A stretch of 51,706 nucleotides of DNA from Acidobacteria bacterium RIFCSPLOWO2_12_FULL_65_11 (GTDB lineage Bacteria > Acidobacteriota > Vicinamibacteria > Vicinamibacterales > CAVVIG01). This document shows positions 1 through 9,011 of the stretch, piece after piece. How positions within the stretch are numbered: position 1 is the first letter of the stretch; the number at the start of each line of letters is the position of its first letter. The notes under the pieces are model-generated. The model was not told the DNA's origin. It ran no database searches and was given only the letters and a program-made list of their open reading frames with translations. The stretch is taken from the NCBI GenBank assembly GCA_001767495.1, contig MELA01000032.1, positions 24,606 to 76,311 on the forward strand. Reading direction: 5' to 3'. The translations under genes and the position numbers were made by a program.

Positions 1-973
1 GGGGCAGAGGCTCGAAGCCGAGCGAGGCGTAGAAACGCTCGCCGATCCTCACCATGTCGGTCGCGCTCGTCTTGCGCCGCTTGAGGATGTCGGTGAGCGA
101 ATACCCGGCGTCGGCGCGGGCCGGGGCGACGAGCGGGTAGATGTTGGACCAGTCCTGCGCCCAGATGTTGCCCAGCAGATAGGCCGGCATCGGTCCGCCG
201 GCGGGCACCGCGTCGCCGTACTTCTCGCGCAGCTTCATGCGAACGTAGGCGTGAAGCTTCTGATGGAGCGGCCGAAGCTGATCCCACAGCCGATCGAGCT
301 CCTTGGTGAATGCCTCGGGCGGCATGTCGTACTTCATCCGCCACATGGCCCCGGTGTCGGCGAACCCGAGCTCTTTCGCACCCTTATTCGACAGCTCGAC
401 GAACCGCGCGTAGTCTTTGCGCATCGGCGGCGAGATCGTGTGCCACCCTTCCCAGACCTGGCGCAGCCGCTTGTCGTCGCGCGAGGTCGCCATGATCTCG
501 GTAATCTGATCGATGTTGAGGCAGACGTCCGGCTTCGCCGGGTCGGCGCACCACTTGCCCTTGCCGTACGTCCCGTTCATCCTGGCGGCGATCGTCGTCA
601 ACTCCTCGGCTTCCTTGGGGTCGGAGGGCGTCGCCATCACGAGCGACGTCTTCAGCACGTTGAGCTGCCGGCGATCTTCGGCGGGGAGGTCCAGCCGGTC
701 GAATTGCGTCGCCTCTTTGGCGAAGCGGGCGATCGCATCGATGAGCTGCTGGTTGATGCGGGCGTTGAGGGCCTCGGTGTCCGCCGTGATGAAGTTCTGT
801 TGAACCCAGCCGGCCTGGTTCCCCTGGATGCCGAGCCTCAGAATCGTCTGATTCGCGTTGTCGAGAAACACCTTGGCGTCGGCGGCGGTCGGCGGCGGCG
901 GCGCGGCGGGGGCGCAGCCGGCCGTGGCGAGGGTGAGGAGGATGGCGGCGAGGGTCGGTGAGTATCGAGCCAT
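1..973 (-). CDS. M2 family (angiotensin-converting-enzyme-like) metallopeptidase, 3' end outside window
   Basis: The first ~324 residues of a zinc dipeptidyl carboxypeptidase of the peptidyl-dipeptidase A family, which acts in the periplasm or cell envelope. The ATG at 973 follows a GAGG ribosome site six bases upstream and opens a hydrophobic signal with a lipobox-like TAGC ending at Cys20, suggesting a lipoprotein. The stretch around NQAGWVQQNFITADTEALNA and later KGKWCADP and DDKRLRQVWEGWHTISPPMR resembles the N-terminal lid of M2 peptidases. The HExxH zinc motif would lie beyond the window edge, so catalytic competence cannot be judged. It starts 23 bases after the stop of the S46 peptidase on the same strand, so the two probably form a peptide-scavenging operon. 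Family assignment rests on sequence recognition. Confidence 0.85.
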   Translation of the reverse strand, partial: MARYSPTLAAILLTLATAGCAPAAPPPPTAADAKVFLDNANQTILRLGIQGNQAGWVQQNFITADTEALNARINQQLIDAIARFAKEATQFDRLDLPAEDRRQLNVLKTSLVMATPSDPKEAEELTTIAARMNGTYGKGKWCADPAKPDVCLNIDQITEIMATSRDDKRLRQVWEGWHTISPPMRKDYARFVELSNKGAKELGFADTGAMWRMKYDMPPEAFTKELDRLWDQLRPLHQKLHAYVRMKLREKYGDAVPAGGPMPAYLLGNIWAQDWSNIYPLVAPARADAGYSLTDILKRRKTSATDMVRIGERFYASLGFEPLP

Positions 974-996
974 AACGGACCTCATCTTAATTCCAC

Positions 997-3447
997 CTAC
1001 CGTGATCCGATCACCTCGGCCACCAGATCGGTCGCGCCGTAGACCTTTGTCAGTGCTTCGACGATCGCGGCGCTGTGGACCGCAATCGCGCGGCTGCCCT
1101 CGGCTTCATCTATATAGAGGTAGCGGTTGGGCAGCTTCTGCTGGTTGCTGTCGAAGTTGAGGCCCACCAGTTCTCCGTTGCGGTTGACGATCGGGCTGCC
1201 CGAGTTGCCGCCGATGGTGTCCACGGTATAAACGAAATTGAGCGCCGTGGACAGGTTCAGCGTGTTTCGGGCGTCCCGCCACCGCGCGGGCAGCCGATAC
1301 GGCGGCTTTTCACCAAAGCTTTCCGCGCGATCGTAGAGCCCATAGAACGTCGTCTTCCACGGCACGAGCGTGGTGTCTTCCTCGTAGCCCAGCACGCGGC
1401 CCAACCCGAGCCGCAGCGTGAAGGTGGCATCGGGATACACCGTGTTGCCGTAGACGGCGAATCGCGCGGCGGCGATCTGCTGTCCGGCGCTCGCCTCGAC
1501 GCTCCGGAGGCGTTCGTCCTGCCAGGCGCGCAGTTCGCGAAGGACAGGATCGACGCGACGGGCGAGCGCGACGAGCGGATCGGTGGACTGGCGAATGGCG
1601 TTCGGGCCGCCCTCGAGGAGCATCCGGCGCGCCGCCGGGTCGGCCAGCTTCGTGCCGACGATTGCGGCCCGCGCGACGTCGGCAGCCGAGCGGTTCTCGA
1701 GTGCGACCTTCACGAACGGATCGCCGGCCCCGAGCGTGCGGCGTGCCTCTTCCAGCCAGCCAGCGAGCACGGCTTGCTCGAGGTCGGGATACACCGGCGT
1801 GCCGTAGACGGCGAATCGCGCGGCGGCGATCTGCTGTCCGGCGCTCGCCTCGACGCTCCGGAGGCGTTCGTCCTGCCAGGCGCGCAGTTCGCGAAGGACA
1901 GGATCGACGCGACGGGCGAGCGCGACGAGCGGATCGGTGGACTGGCGAATGGCGTTCGGGCCGCCCTCGAGGAGCATCCGGCGCGCCGCCGGGTCGGCCA
2001 GCTTCGTGCCGACGATTGCGGCCCGCGCGACGTCGGCAGCCGAGCGGTTCTCGAGTGCGACCTTCACGAACGGATCGCCGGCCCCGAGCGTGCGGCGTGC
2101 CTCTTCCAGCCAGCCAGCGAGCACGGCTTGCTCGAGGTCGGGATACACCGGCGCGCTCGACAGCAGCGTCGAGCGCATCGTCTCGAGTCGCGAGTCGCGG
2201 AACTCTTCGAGCCGCACGCCGTTCGGCTTGTCAATCTCGTCCGCGTACCGCACGAGCGTGGTCGCATAGCCGCCGAGCCGCGACACTCCCAGCGTCGAGA
2301 ACGCCAGGCGCGGCGCCCGCTGCGCCAGCTCACCGTACACCGCGTCGAGGCGCCCCCAGGCCTCGCCGTACGTCCGCTGCCACGCGGCGTTCCGGGCGAC
2401 GGCCGATCGAAACATCCGCTCCTCCTCTTCCTTCTGGCCAAGGACGCGCGGATTCTCGAGGCCCTGCTGCTGGCCTACGAGCCGCTTCAACGAGTTCTCG
2501 AGCGAACGGATCGTTGCGCCCGCTCGACGTGCCGCTTCCGGGCCAGCCTTCGAATACGAGGCGAGGGTGTCCCGGCGCGATTCCCAGACTGTCCGCTGCA
2601 ACGGATTCCCGATGTCACGCTGATACCGGATCTGAGTCAGCGTCTGTAGGCGATCGGTCGATCCGGGATTGCCGGACAGGATGACCAACTCGCCGTCAGA
2701 CGGACCAGCGGTAGACCAGCGGAGGTAGTGTTCGGTTCGCGCCGGCTGCCCGTTCTCATAGAGACGCAGAAACGCGAAGTCGACGTCGTGCCGCGGGTAG
2801 GTGAAGTTGTCGTAGTCGCCGCCGAAGTACGCGATTTGTTCTTCGGGCGCAAAGACGAGGCGCACATCCGTGTACCGTTTGTACCTGTACAACCAGTACT
2901 CGCCGCCGTTGTACAACGCGACCACGTCGGAGCGGAGGCCGGTGGCGTCGAGCGACTCTTTCTCGACGGCCGCCATCACGCTGCGCCGCGCCGCGGCGAC
3001 ATCCGCATCGCTCGCGCCGGCCCGTGCAGCGGCCTGCACGCGAGCCGTGACGTTGTCGTACGACACGAGGACGAGGGCCTCGATGTCGGCCAGCCGCGGT
3101 TCGGCGCTGCGTGCCCGCGCGTAGAAGCCGTCGCGCACCAGGTCGCGCTCGGCGGTCGACAACTTCTGAAGCTGGCCAGCCGCGATGTGCTGATTGGTCA
3201 GCACGAGGCCGTCCCGGGAGACGATTGACGCGCTGCCGCCACCGGCCCCTTCAACCAGTTTGACGGATGACAGCCGCAGGTGATCGAGCCAGGCATTGGT
3301 GGGCTCGAATCCGTAGCGTGCCTTCCAGAAGGCGCGCGGGGGATTGTCGAACGTCCACATGCCCTCGTCTGCGCGCGAGCTGTGGACCGACAACACCGCC
3401 AGCGCGACTATTAGCACCCCCGTCCAACGACGCGCACGACCTGACAT
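997..3447 (-). CDS. S46 family dipeptidyl-peptidase (DPP7/DPP11-like) with internal exact duplication
   Basis: A secreted serine dipeptidyl-peptidase of 816 residues. A signal peptide (residues 1-26, cleavage after SSRA) precedes the catalytic domain. The chymotrypsin-like triad is visible: His87 in LVLTNQH, the Asp in the [16 protein letters not shown] block, and the Ser in GGNSGSP near the C-terminus. After GLNFD, where DPP7 and DPP11 differ in the residue that sets substrate preference, this protein has Ser, so its specificity is unclear. The helical middle contains two identical 118-residue blocks in tandem. Without one copy the protein would be 698 residues, close to the family's usual ~700. 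A GGAGG ribosome site stands ten bases before the ATG. The M2 peptidase gene follows directly. The duplication may be real or an assembly error. Confidence 0.9.
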   Translation of the reverse strand: MSGRARRWTGVLIVALAVLSVHSSRADEGMWTFDNPPRAFWKARYGFEPTNAWLDHLRLSSVKLVEGAGGGSASIVSRDGLVLTNQHIAAGQLQKLSTAERDLVRDGFYARARSAEPRLADIEALVLVSYDNVTARVQAAARAGASDADVAAARRSVMAAVEKESLDATGLRSDVVALYNGGEYWLYRYKRYTDVRLVFAPEEQIAYFGGDYDNFTYPRHDVDFAFLRLYENGQPARTEHYLRWSTAGPSDGELVILSGNPGSTDRLQTLTQIRYQRDIGNPLQRTVWESRRDTLASYSKAGPEAARRAGATIRSLENSLKRLVGQQQGLENPRVLGQKEEEERMFRSAVARNAAWQRTYGEAWGRLDAVYGELAQRAPRLAFSTLGVSRLGGYATTLVRYADEIDKPNGVRLEEFRDSRLETMRSTLLSSAPVYPDLEQAVLAGWLEEARRTLGAGDPFVKVALENRSAADVARAAIVGTKLADPAARRMLLEGGPNAIRQSTDPLVALARRVDPVLRELRAWQDERLRSVEASAGQQIAAARFAVYGTPVYPDLEQAVLAGWLEEARRTLGAGDPFVKVALENRSAADVARAAIVGTKLADPAARRMLLEGGPNAIRQSTDPLVALARRVDPVLRELRAWQDERLRSVEASAGQQIAAARFAVYGNTVYPDATFTLRLGLGRVLGYEEDTTLVPWKTTFYGLYDRAESFGEKPPYRLPARWRDARNTLNLSTALNFVYTVDTIGGNSGSPIVNRNGELVGLNFDSNQQKLPNRYLYIDEAEGSRAIAVHSAAIVEALTKVYGATDLVAEVIGSR
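1447..2154. repeat. Exact 354-bp tandem duplication inside the S46 peptidase gene
   Basis: The units 1447-1800 and 1801-2154 read identically base for base and keep the frame (118 codons). Both outer ends carry the 13-bp string TCGGGATACACCG, which in the protein is the VYPD that begins each unit and also the native sequence after the second unit. That is what microhomology-mediated duplication, or collapse and expansion in assembly, would leave. The lack of any substitution means the event is very recent or artificial. Confidence 0.95.
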
Positions 3448-3554
3448 GGCTATCCGCCCTCCGCGGTCATCATACGCCGGTATCCCGTCCGAATCATGAA
3501 CGTTGAAGGAGCCTTACGCCTAGATTAGACAACCGGAATCGATGCATCATGTCT

Positions 3555-3642
3555 GTGACGTTCTGTTCTAGATACGCCGAGCGCTACGGCGCGAAGGCGT
3601 GGGCGAGCGGGGGTGGGGCCCCGCGAGGAATAAGAAAAGGAG
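3555..3642 (+). repeat. Structured leader repeat, copy 1 (before metallo-hydrolase)
   Basis: First of three related elements (others at 12199 and 12647), all starting GTGACGTTCTGTTC. It can fold into two hairpins. Hairpin 1 pairs ACGCC (3574-3578) with GGCGT (3596-3600), then a GA/GAA internal loop, then GCGC (3581-3584) with GCGC (3589-3592) around a TACG tetraloop. Hairpin 2 pairs GCGGGG (3607-3612) with CCCCGC (3619-3624) around the loop GTGGGG. The element ends in AAAAGGAG, a strong ribosome site six bases before the ATG at 3649. The rest of the 201-bp gap (3448-3554) holds the upstream region of the S46 gene, with no further structure I can support. Confidence 0.75.
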
Positions 3643-3648
3643 CGCGCG

Positions 3649-4389
3649 ATGTTACGTGTTCATATCGGTTGTGCGGCCGCGGGCCTGCTGCTGACGGTGG
3701 CGGTCGCGTCGGCTCAGACGCGAGACGTGATCCCGGCGACGGGCGGCAATATCACCATCATCCCTGTCTACCACGGCAGCCTGCAGGTCGTGCACGCCAA
3801 TCACGTGATCGACGTCGACCCGGCCGCGCCGGCGAATTTCACCGGCCTCCAGGCGCCCGCCATCATCCTCGTCACCGATATTCATGACGATCACCTCGAC
3901 GCGGGGCTCGTCGGACGGCTGCGCACGCCGATGACCGCGATCGTCGCGCCGTCGGCCGCCGCCGGCCAGTTGCAGGGCTCGACCGTCATGGCCAACGGCG
4001 AGACCAGGTCGGTCATGGGGCTCACCATCGAGGCTGTACCCATGTACAACCTCGTGCGCGGGCCATCGGCCGGCCAGTTGTTTCACACCAAAGGCCGCGG
4101 CAACGGCTACATCGTCACAGTCGGCGGCAAGCGCCTGTATTTTGCCGGCGACACGGAGTGCGTCCCCGAGATGAAGGCGCTCACGAACATCGACGTCGCG
4201 TTCATCCCGATGATCCTGCCGTACACGATGCCGCCCTCCGAGGCCGCCGAGTGTGTCAAGGCGTTCAAGCCGAAGATCGTGTACCCGTATCACTACATGG
4301 GCGCGGACATGAGCGAATTCACGACCGCGCTTCAGGGCACGGGCATCGAGGTGCGGTTGCGCGAGTGGTACACGACGACGGCGAAGTGA
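3649..4389 (+). CDS. Secreted MBL-fold metallo-hydrolase (UlaG-like)
   Basis: A 246-residue metallo-beta-lactamase-fold hydrolase with a signal peptide (cleavage near ASA-QT, residue 22), so it probably acts in the periplasm. Metal-binding signatures include TDIHDDHLD (the HxxxDH-type motif in UlaG-like form), FAGDTE after the YIVTVGGKRLY strand, and the terminal YPYHY histidine. These match the UlaG/RomA-like subgroup of the MBL superfamily, whose members act on lactones or phosphodiesters; the substrate here cannot be read from sequence. The ATG sits six bases after AAAAGGAG, the tail of the structured leader repeat, so translation probably depends on that leader. It converges with the MFS/spermidine synthase gene across a short palindromic gap and appears to be a single-gene unit. 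Confidence 0.85.
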   Translation: MLRVHIGCAAAGLLLTVAVASAQTRDVIPATGGNITIIPVYHGSLQVVHANHVIDVDPAAPANFTGLQAPAIILVTDIHDDHLDAGLVGRLRTPMTAIVAPSAAAGQLQGSTVMANGETRSVMGLTIEAVPMYNLVRGPSAGQLFHTKGRGNGYIVTVGGKRLYFAGDTECVPEMKALTNIDVAFIPMILPYTMPPSEAAECVKAFKPKIVYPYHYMGADMSEFTTALQGTGIEVRLREWYTTTAK

Positions 4390-4400
4390 TCGTGCGAACG

Positions 4401-4456
4401 TCAGCCTGAAGGCGGACGCTATATCTTCCGTCGTAGCGTCGGGCTTTAGCCGGACG
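4401..4456. repeat. Palindromic intergenic repeat (GTCCG...CGGAC family)
   Basis: The convergent gap between the metallo-hydrolase and the MFS fusion holds two short palindromic parts, CCTGAAGGCGGACGCTA and TAGCGTCGGGCTTTAGC followed by CGGACG. Together they make a longer hairpin through AGCG/CGCT arms. The same core recurs at 14464, 25374, 43810, 44331 and 48358. Its place between converging genes would let it act as a two-way transcription stop, but there is no clear T-run. Confidence 0.55.
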
Positions 4457-7400
4457 TTACGGTTTGATGAGGGGCTGCGGCTGGTTCACGAGGAACTCGT
4501 CCAAGTCGCGGGCGGCCGCGGCCGCTCGCGGGCTGCTCGTCGCCTGATAGCAGTCGAGGCGGAGCCGCAGAAAGCTTTCCGTCCACGGCACATCCGGCCC
4601 GAGCGCGCTGACGGCCGCTCCACACAGCCCTCGAAAATCCACTTGTCGCGTCAGCTCTGCCAGGGCGACCAGGCGCCTGTCCTCGATTGCGTGCACGGCG
4701 AAGGGCTGGCCGAGCGCGTCGAACATCCGGCGCGCGAGCGTCCGATCGCGGCTCACCAGAATCTGTGCGATCTGGACGGCTCGCTCCATGTATCGCTGCA
4801 TCGACCATGGGTCGGTACGGAATCTCACGAGCGCCGCTTCGACGGCGGCAGCGGCCTCGGGCAGCCTGAGCTGCTGGAGGCGGAGCGTCGCCAGTAGCGC
4901 GTCGGTCTCGCCGGGCCGGTAGGCGCGCAACCGATTGATGAAGGGCAGCGCGAGGTCCGAGGCGGTGGCGGCCGCGATGTCGGCCAGCATCGCCATCTCG
5001 GTGGGATCGCGCGCCGGGTCTTGCTGCTGCTCCCAGTAGGCGCGCGCTCGTTCCAGATCGTTGTTGCGGTAGTACTCCACCACTGCAGCCTGGCGCGCCT
5101 GCTCGTTGTCCGGTCCCTGGTACCGAACATCGGCGAACGAGCCCTGAGACGCGTTGTAGCTCGTCCAGGCGGTGTCGACTTCGGGCCACCGTATGCCGTT
5201 GTCCTCGGTCAGGGTGGGACGTCCGGCGCCCGTGGCGCGGGCCGCATTCCTGACCTCGGCGACCATGGCCGAGGTGATGCCGACCGTGCGGGCCAGTCCA
5301 AACTCAACGATGTTCCGATCGTCGGTGTTGATCTGGACCCCAGGCATGGCGGCGACCGCACGCGCCAGCGATTCATTCGCCAGGTAGTGTGCGAGCAGCC
5401 CGTGGATGTCCGTCGTGCGCCACGCCTGGTTGAGCGCCGACTTGAACGGCTCTTCGGCGATGCGCTTCGCCAGGTCGGCCGCGCGGTACGTGCGTGGTCG
5501 CTTGGAGGCCACGAGGATGAGATCGCCGGGGCTGGTGTACCACGTCTCGATGTGGGGAAACACCGTGCCGAGCGTCGCGTACACCGTGCGAAGCGTTTCC
5601 GCGTCGATTTCGTACCCCTGGACCCACTGGACAAACACGCCGGTGTCGGTCAGTCGATCGTTGGCCGCGCGGTAGTACTCAAGGGTGAACAGGCTCGCCA
5701 CGCCGGCGCGGTACGGGTTGGACGGCTCCGACGCGATGATGTCGTAGCGGTCGCGTGAGGTCAGCAGCGTCTCGCGGGCGTCGCCGATGGTGATCTGCAC
5801 CTTCTCGTTGCCGAGGACGTTTTGATTGACCGGCGCACACGCGCGCGCCACTTCGAGAATCAGCGGTTCCAGCTCGACGACATCGACGCGGTCGATGGTC
5901 GGCACGACGCCCAGCCACCCAGCGGTGCTGCCCGTGCCCAGGCCGATGACGAGCGCCCGTCGCGCCTCCGGACTCGCGAGGGCACCGATGAGACCGCTCA
6001 TCACCTGCGTGCCAGCGTCGCTGCGCGCGCTGCCGTCGGTCTTGCCGTTGACGACAAACGCGTAGCCGGCGTCGTTCTGGGCCAGCGCCACGCCGCTCTC
6101 GGTGCCGTCGCCTTCCCACACGATGGAATGCCGCTCGGCCATGCCCCACTCGCGGAAGCGATTCGGCGTCGCGAGTACCCGGGCCGGGCCTGCTCGCCGT
6201 GCCCCGATGCCGCTGTGCCGCCAGGTCGCCGTCGGGCCGGTCGCCAGGAGGAATGCGATTGTTGCGCCGGCCACCGCCAGTTCGCCGACAAGCCGGAACA
6301 TTGGACGCCGTCCCCCGACGTCCTTGTCGATCACGACGGCTGCGGATCCGAGGAGGACCAGCAGCGCGGGCACCAGCTGCCAGGCGCCGGTCGCAGACAG
6401 CCAGGGCAGCAACCCGAAACCGCCGGCAAGTGAGCCGACAATGGCGCCACACGTGTTGGCCGCGTAGGCCAGCCCGATCTGCCTGCCCACGTCGTCTCTC
6501 GCGCGACCGAAGAGCGCGATGAGGAGCGGGAATTGATAGCCGGCCACGATCGCCGGTGGCAGCACGACGACGAGGGTGACGACCGACCAGCCCGCGATCT
6601 GCGAAGCAAATCCCGCGCTCGCCAGCGGAAGGAGCGTGACCGCGAGAACGGCGACGCGGTCGCCGAGCGCAAAGGTCGCGGCGATGGCGGTCGCTTCGAT
6701 GAGACAAGTCCACACGAATCCCGACAGCGACGCCGGCCTGTCGGCGGTGCGGAGGGCGTACAACAATCCGCCGAGCCCGATGCCGGCGAGCGCGACGGCG
6801 AGGACCAGCCCGAAAGTGAACACCGAGCCGCCGAGCAGCGGCGCCAGCAGGCGATACCAGACGAGTTCCATCAGGAAGAAGGCGAAGCCGACGGCGCCGG
6901 ATGCGATCAACAGGAACCAGAGAGGTGCAGAGGTGCCAGGTGTTGAGGTGCTGGGTGCTGGAGTGCTGGGTGTCGGCGTGGCCTTTTTCTTCTTCCCACC
7001 GTTGTGCCTGACTGCCGGCGCGATGGGCTCGGTGCCGGCGCCAGGCAGCGGACTGAAGAGGGATCGGTCGACCGCCCATGCCGTGACGGCGATAACGAGG
7101 TTGACGCCGGCGGCGAGCCAGAGCGTCGATCGCGTTCCGAAGGTGACAAGCAGCCAGAAGGTAGCGGCGAGGCAGCCAACGACCGCGCCGAGCGTGTTGA
7201 GCGCGTAGAGCGCGGCGACGTCCCGGCGGCCAACGTCGGTGTCGCGGGTCGCGGCCCGCGCGGCGGCGGGCAGCGTTCCACCCATCGCGAGCGTTGGCAC
7301 GCCGAGGACGATAGCACTCAGCACCACGCGCCCGGTCGTGGCCACCAGTGTGCCGAGCTGCGATGATCCGCCGCTCGCGATGTAGAGAAAGCGGACAAGG

Positions 7401-7675
7401 TCGAGCAGAAACGGCGTCGCGGCGGCCGACAGCGCCACGATCAGCTCGATCTGCGCGTAGAACAGCAGTGGCCGCGGATGCCGGTCGGCCCGCGGACCGA
7501 GCAGCAGGCCGCCGGCTCCGAGGCCGCCGATGAAGATGGCGAGCACGGCGGCGCTGGCGGAGGTCGACGAGCCGAAGATGAGCCGGAAGTCGCGTAGCCA
7601 GCCGATCTGGTAGACGAGCGCGCAGAAGCCGGAACCGAAGAGGAGCGCCGCGACGAGCCAGGTACGCGGACGCAC
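4457..7675 (-). CDS. Fused MFS-like transporter / spermidine-synthase-like methyltransferase-fold protein
   Basis: A 1072-residue membrane protein. The N-terminal ~480 residues form roughly a dozen membrane segments beginning VYQIGWLRDFRLIFGSS, typical of the fused MFS/spermidine synthase family. Next comes a Rossmann-type domain with ALVIGLGTGSTAGWLG and DVVELEP (nucleotide/substrate loop) and a YDIIASEPSNPYRAG strand. The C-terminal ~280 residues look helical, perhaps TPR-like. The ASEPSNP motif is usual for the fused family but differs from the active site of true spermidine synthases, so polyamine synthesis should not be assumed. Residues ~228-251 are a Lys/Pro/Thr/Ser low-complexity stretch in a loop between membrane segments. 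The GTG start overlaps the previous gene's TAG by one base (TAGTG), so translation is coupled. Confidence 0.8.
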   Translation of the reverse strand: MRPRTWLVAALLFGSGFCALVYQIGWLRDFRLIFGSSTSASAAVLAIFIGGLGAGGLLLGPRADRHPRPLLFYAQIELIVALSAAATPFLLDLVRFLYIASGGSSQLGTLVATTGRVVLSAIVLGVPTLAMGGTLPAAARAATRDTDVGRRDVAALYALNTLGAVVGCLAATFWLLVTFGTRSTLWLAAGVNLVIAVTAWAVDRSLFSPLPGAGTEPIAPAVRHNGGKKKKATPTPSTPAPSTSTPGTSAPLWFLLIASGAVGFAFFLMELVWYRLLAPLLGGSVFTFGLVLAVALAGIGLGGLLYALRTADRPASLSGFVWTCLIEATAIAATFALGDRVAVLAVTLLPLASAGFASQIAGWSVVTLVVVLPPAIVAGYQFPLLIALFGRARDDVGRQIGLAYAANTCGAIVGSLAGGFGLLPWLSATGAWQLVPALLVLLGSAAVVIDKDVGGRRPMFRLVGELAVAGATIAFLLATGPTATWRHSGIGARRAGPARVLATPNRFREWGMAERHSIVWEGDGTESGVALAQNDAGYAFVVNGKTDGSARSDAGTQVMSGLIGALASPEARRALVIGLGTGSTAGWLGVVPTIDRVDVVELEPLILEVARACAPVNQNVLGNEKVQITIGDARETLLTSRDRYDIIASEPSNPYRAGVASLFTLEYYRAANDRLTDTGVFVQWVQGYEIDAETLRTVYATLGTVFPHIETWYTSPGDLILVASKRPRTYRAADLAKRIAEEPFKSALNQAWRTTDIHGLLAHYLANESLARAVAAMPGVQINTDDRNIVEFGLARTVGITSAMVAEVRNAARATGAGRPTLTEDNGIRWPEVDTAWTSYNASQGSFADVRYQGPDNEQARQAAVVEYYRNNDLERARAYWEQQQDPARDPTEMAMLADIAAATASDLALPFINRLRAYRPGETDALLATLRLQQLRLPEAAAAVEAALVRFRTDPWSMQRYMERAVQIAQILVSRDRTLARRMFDALGQPFAVHAIEDRRLVALAELTRQVDFRGLCGAAVSALGPDVPWTESFLRLRLDCYQATSSPRAAAAARDLDEFLVNQPQPLIKP

Positions 7676-8049
7676 TACACCAGCCGCTGCTGCTCGATTG
7701 GGTGGGTGTGCAGGGCCCGGTACGCGGGCCGTTCGACTCTGAGCGTGTCGATCAGGAGCTGCACGAACTCGGGATCGCGGCCGATGTCGGGGAAGATGGT
7801 GGCGAGGCGCATCTGGAGGTATCCAAGGGTCGGGCGGTCGGTCTCGGGTCCCTGCACGCGCTCGACCAGCTCGTCGAGCAGATCGAAGAGCGCTTTTTCC
7901 TTCGTTTCCGTCGCGCCGTACTGCTCGATCAGGCGCGCGAGCGGCCTCGTCGTGGACATCAGACGCAGCAGCAGATCTTGGACGGCGCTGAGCTCCTGAA
8001 CTTCGGTTTCGAGCTTGGCCAACCGGGCGGTCACATCGACTTGGGCCAT
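7675..8049 (-). CDS. Small helical protein of unknown function coupled to the MFS/spermidine synthase gene
   Basis: I do not recognise a named family. The 124-residue protein is mostly helical, starts with a likely coiled coil (residues 5-35, KLETEVQELSAVQDLLLRL) and has no signal peptide or membrane segment. I chose the ATG at 8049 because AAGGAG lies a few bases before it and because an upstream in-frame ATG at 8073 would overlap the preceding gene. Its stop shares a base with the GTG of the fusion gene downstream, so a partnership with that membrane protein is plausible. No catalytic motif is visible. Confidence 0.6.
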   Translation of the reverse strand: MAQVDVTARLAKLETEVQELSAVQDLLLRLMSTTRPLARLIEQYGATETKEKALFDLLDELVERVQGPETDRPTLGYLQMRLATIFPDIGRDPEFVQLLIDTLRVERPAYRALHTHPIEQQRLV

Positions 8050-8059
8050 CGACGCTCCT

Positions 8060-8275
8060 TCATGGCGTGACATTCCACGGCCGCTCCCACGGCCGAAGAG
8101 GTCGCTGACGTTCGATCAGGGGATGCATGGCTCGCTGCAATTGGACGACTGCTGCGACCTTCGCCGGCAGCGGGAGCGCGGTTCGCATGGCGCGCAAGGC
8201 TTGCTTGGAGAGATACAAGCGATCGAGCAGCTCGCGATCCGGTCGAGCGGGCGTCGGGTCGGTGCGAATCTCCAT
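8060..8275 (-). CDS. 71-residue helical protein paired with the nucleotidyltransferase
   Basis: A small basic protein containing LYLSKQALRAMRTALPLPAK. This fits a pattern I recall (SK..LR..L..LP...K) for short proteins encoded next to stand-alone nucleotidyltransferase-fold genes. It starts five bases after the nucleotidyltransferase stop and ends ten bases before the next gene, so it sits inside one operon. It is too short to be a HEPN toxin. The pairing suggests a two-component module whose function is unknown; a toxin-antitoxin role is only a guess. Confidence 0.55.
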   Translation of the reverse strand: MEIRTDPTPARPDRELLDRLYLSKQALRAMRTALPLPAKVAAVVQLQRAMHPLIERQRPLRPWERPWNVTP

Positions 8276-8280
8276 GGCGT

Positions 8281-8772
8281 TTACCAGCTCAGTTTGTATC
8301 GATCGAGCAATTCGCGCAAGACCGCCTGATCCGTCACGCTCGACTCCATGAGCGCCGCGGCCCGCTCACGGCGTTTCGCCGTTCGCGCCTCAGGTTCGAG
8401 CCAGAGAGCGACAAGGTATTCGGGGCGAATCACGCGCACTTCGATGCCTTCGTACTCCAGCGTCTGTGCCGTCCGAATCGCCTCGTCGCACAGTTCGTTG
8501 TGGGACGGAAAAAACTGCACGGGCACGCCGTCAACGATCACGTGCTCGGCGAGGGTCTGATAGCCAGACCGCGCCGCCCATTGGTACAGGGGTGTGAGGT
8601 TGACGATTGGACCTTCCTGAGAGGGGAGAACGATGAACACGTCGAGGTCGTAGGTCAGAACTGGTTCCGTCCAGAAGACGACGCCGATGGCGCCGCCAAT
8701 CGCGTACTCGCGAATGACGTCGGCCTGCTTGAGATCGTTCAACGCGCGAAGGGCGGTGGCGAACGACGCCAT
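8281..8772 (-). CDS. Stand-alone nucleotidyltransferase-fold protein (AbiEii/DUF6036-like)
   Basis: A 163-residue soluble protein with the minimal nucleotidyltransferase signature: YAIGGAIGV (the glycine loop) followed by TYDLDVFIVLP, where the DxD pair would bind metal. A second half with VPVQFFP and RVIRPEYLVALWL matches the AbiEii-like and DUF6036-like groups. Such proteins occur in abortive-infection and toxin-antitoxin loci, but also as unassigned housekeeping genes. It is the first gene of a four-gene operon. On its strand a TATAAT (8814-8819) lies ~42 bases before the ATG with no good -35 partner. The linked 71-residue gene follows after five bases. Confidence 0.7.
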   Translation of the reverse strand: MASFATALRALNDLKQADVIREYAIGGAIGVVFWTEPVLTYDLDVFIVLPSQEGPIVNLTPLYQWAARSGYQTLAEHVIVDGVPVQFFPSHNELCDEAIRTAQTLEYEGIEVRVIRPEYLVALWLEPEARTAKRRERAAALMESSVTDQAVLRELLDRYKLSW

Positions 8773-8998
8773 TACTTCTGCACGGCCGCGAGCCAGTTGG
8801 TCATCGGCCCCCGATTATAAGGCGGATGTCATTGCAGCCGGCCCCGTTCATCGTCCGCAAGCAACGTGACTGACGCGGAGCCCATCATCGACTGGTCGGA
8901 ACCTTCGGCGAGCAGCCTTCGTTGATTCTCGCTGAATCGCGGAATTCTCCCTGTCTTGGCGCGTCGACATCACGCTTTGTGCCAGCGTCGGCGGCGCC

Positions 8999-9004
8999 TA
9001 TAAT
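8999..9004 (+). promoter_or_regulatory. -10 element (TATAAT) giving a near-leaderless kinase mRNA
   Basis: A perfect TATAAT ends seven bases before the ATG at 9012, so transcription would begin at or one base before the start codon. No Shine-Dalgarno sequence lies between them. The -35 region is weak (TTTGTG with 17-base spacing). This arrangement also fixes 9012 as the start of the kinase. Confidence 0.6.
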
Positions 9005-9011
9005 TCCCCAC

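Noticed and set aside
1075-2649. A 524-codon plus-strand open frame
   Set aside because: Antisense to the S46 peptidase gene; it shows no family sequence and exists because of G+C-rich codon bias.
8060-8275. HEPN partner of a MNT/HEPN toxin-antitoxin pair
   Set aside because: At 71 residues it is too short and lacks the Rx4-6H motif, so only a generic partner role is stated.
8922-9011. Upstream start for the Ser/Thr kinase
   Set aside because: The added 30 residues are not kinase-like and the frame would run through the TATAAT promoter.
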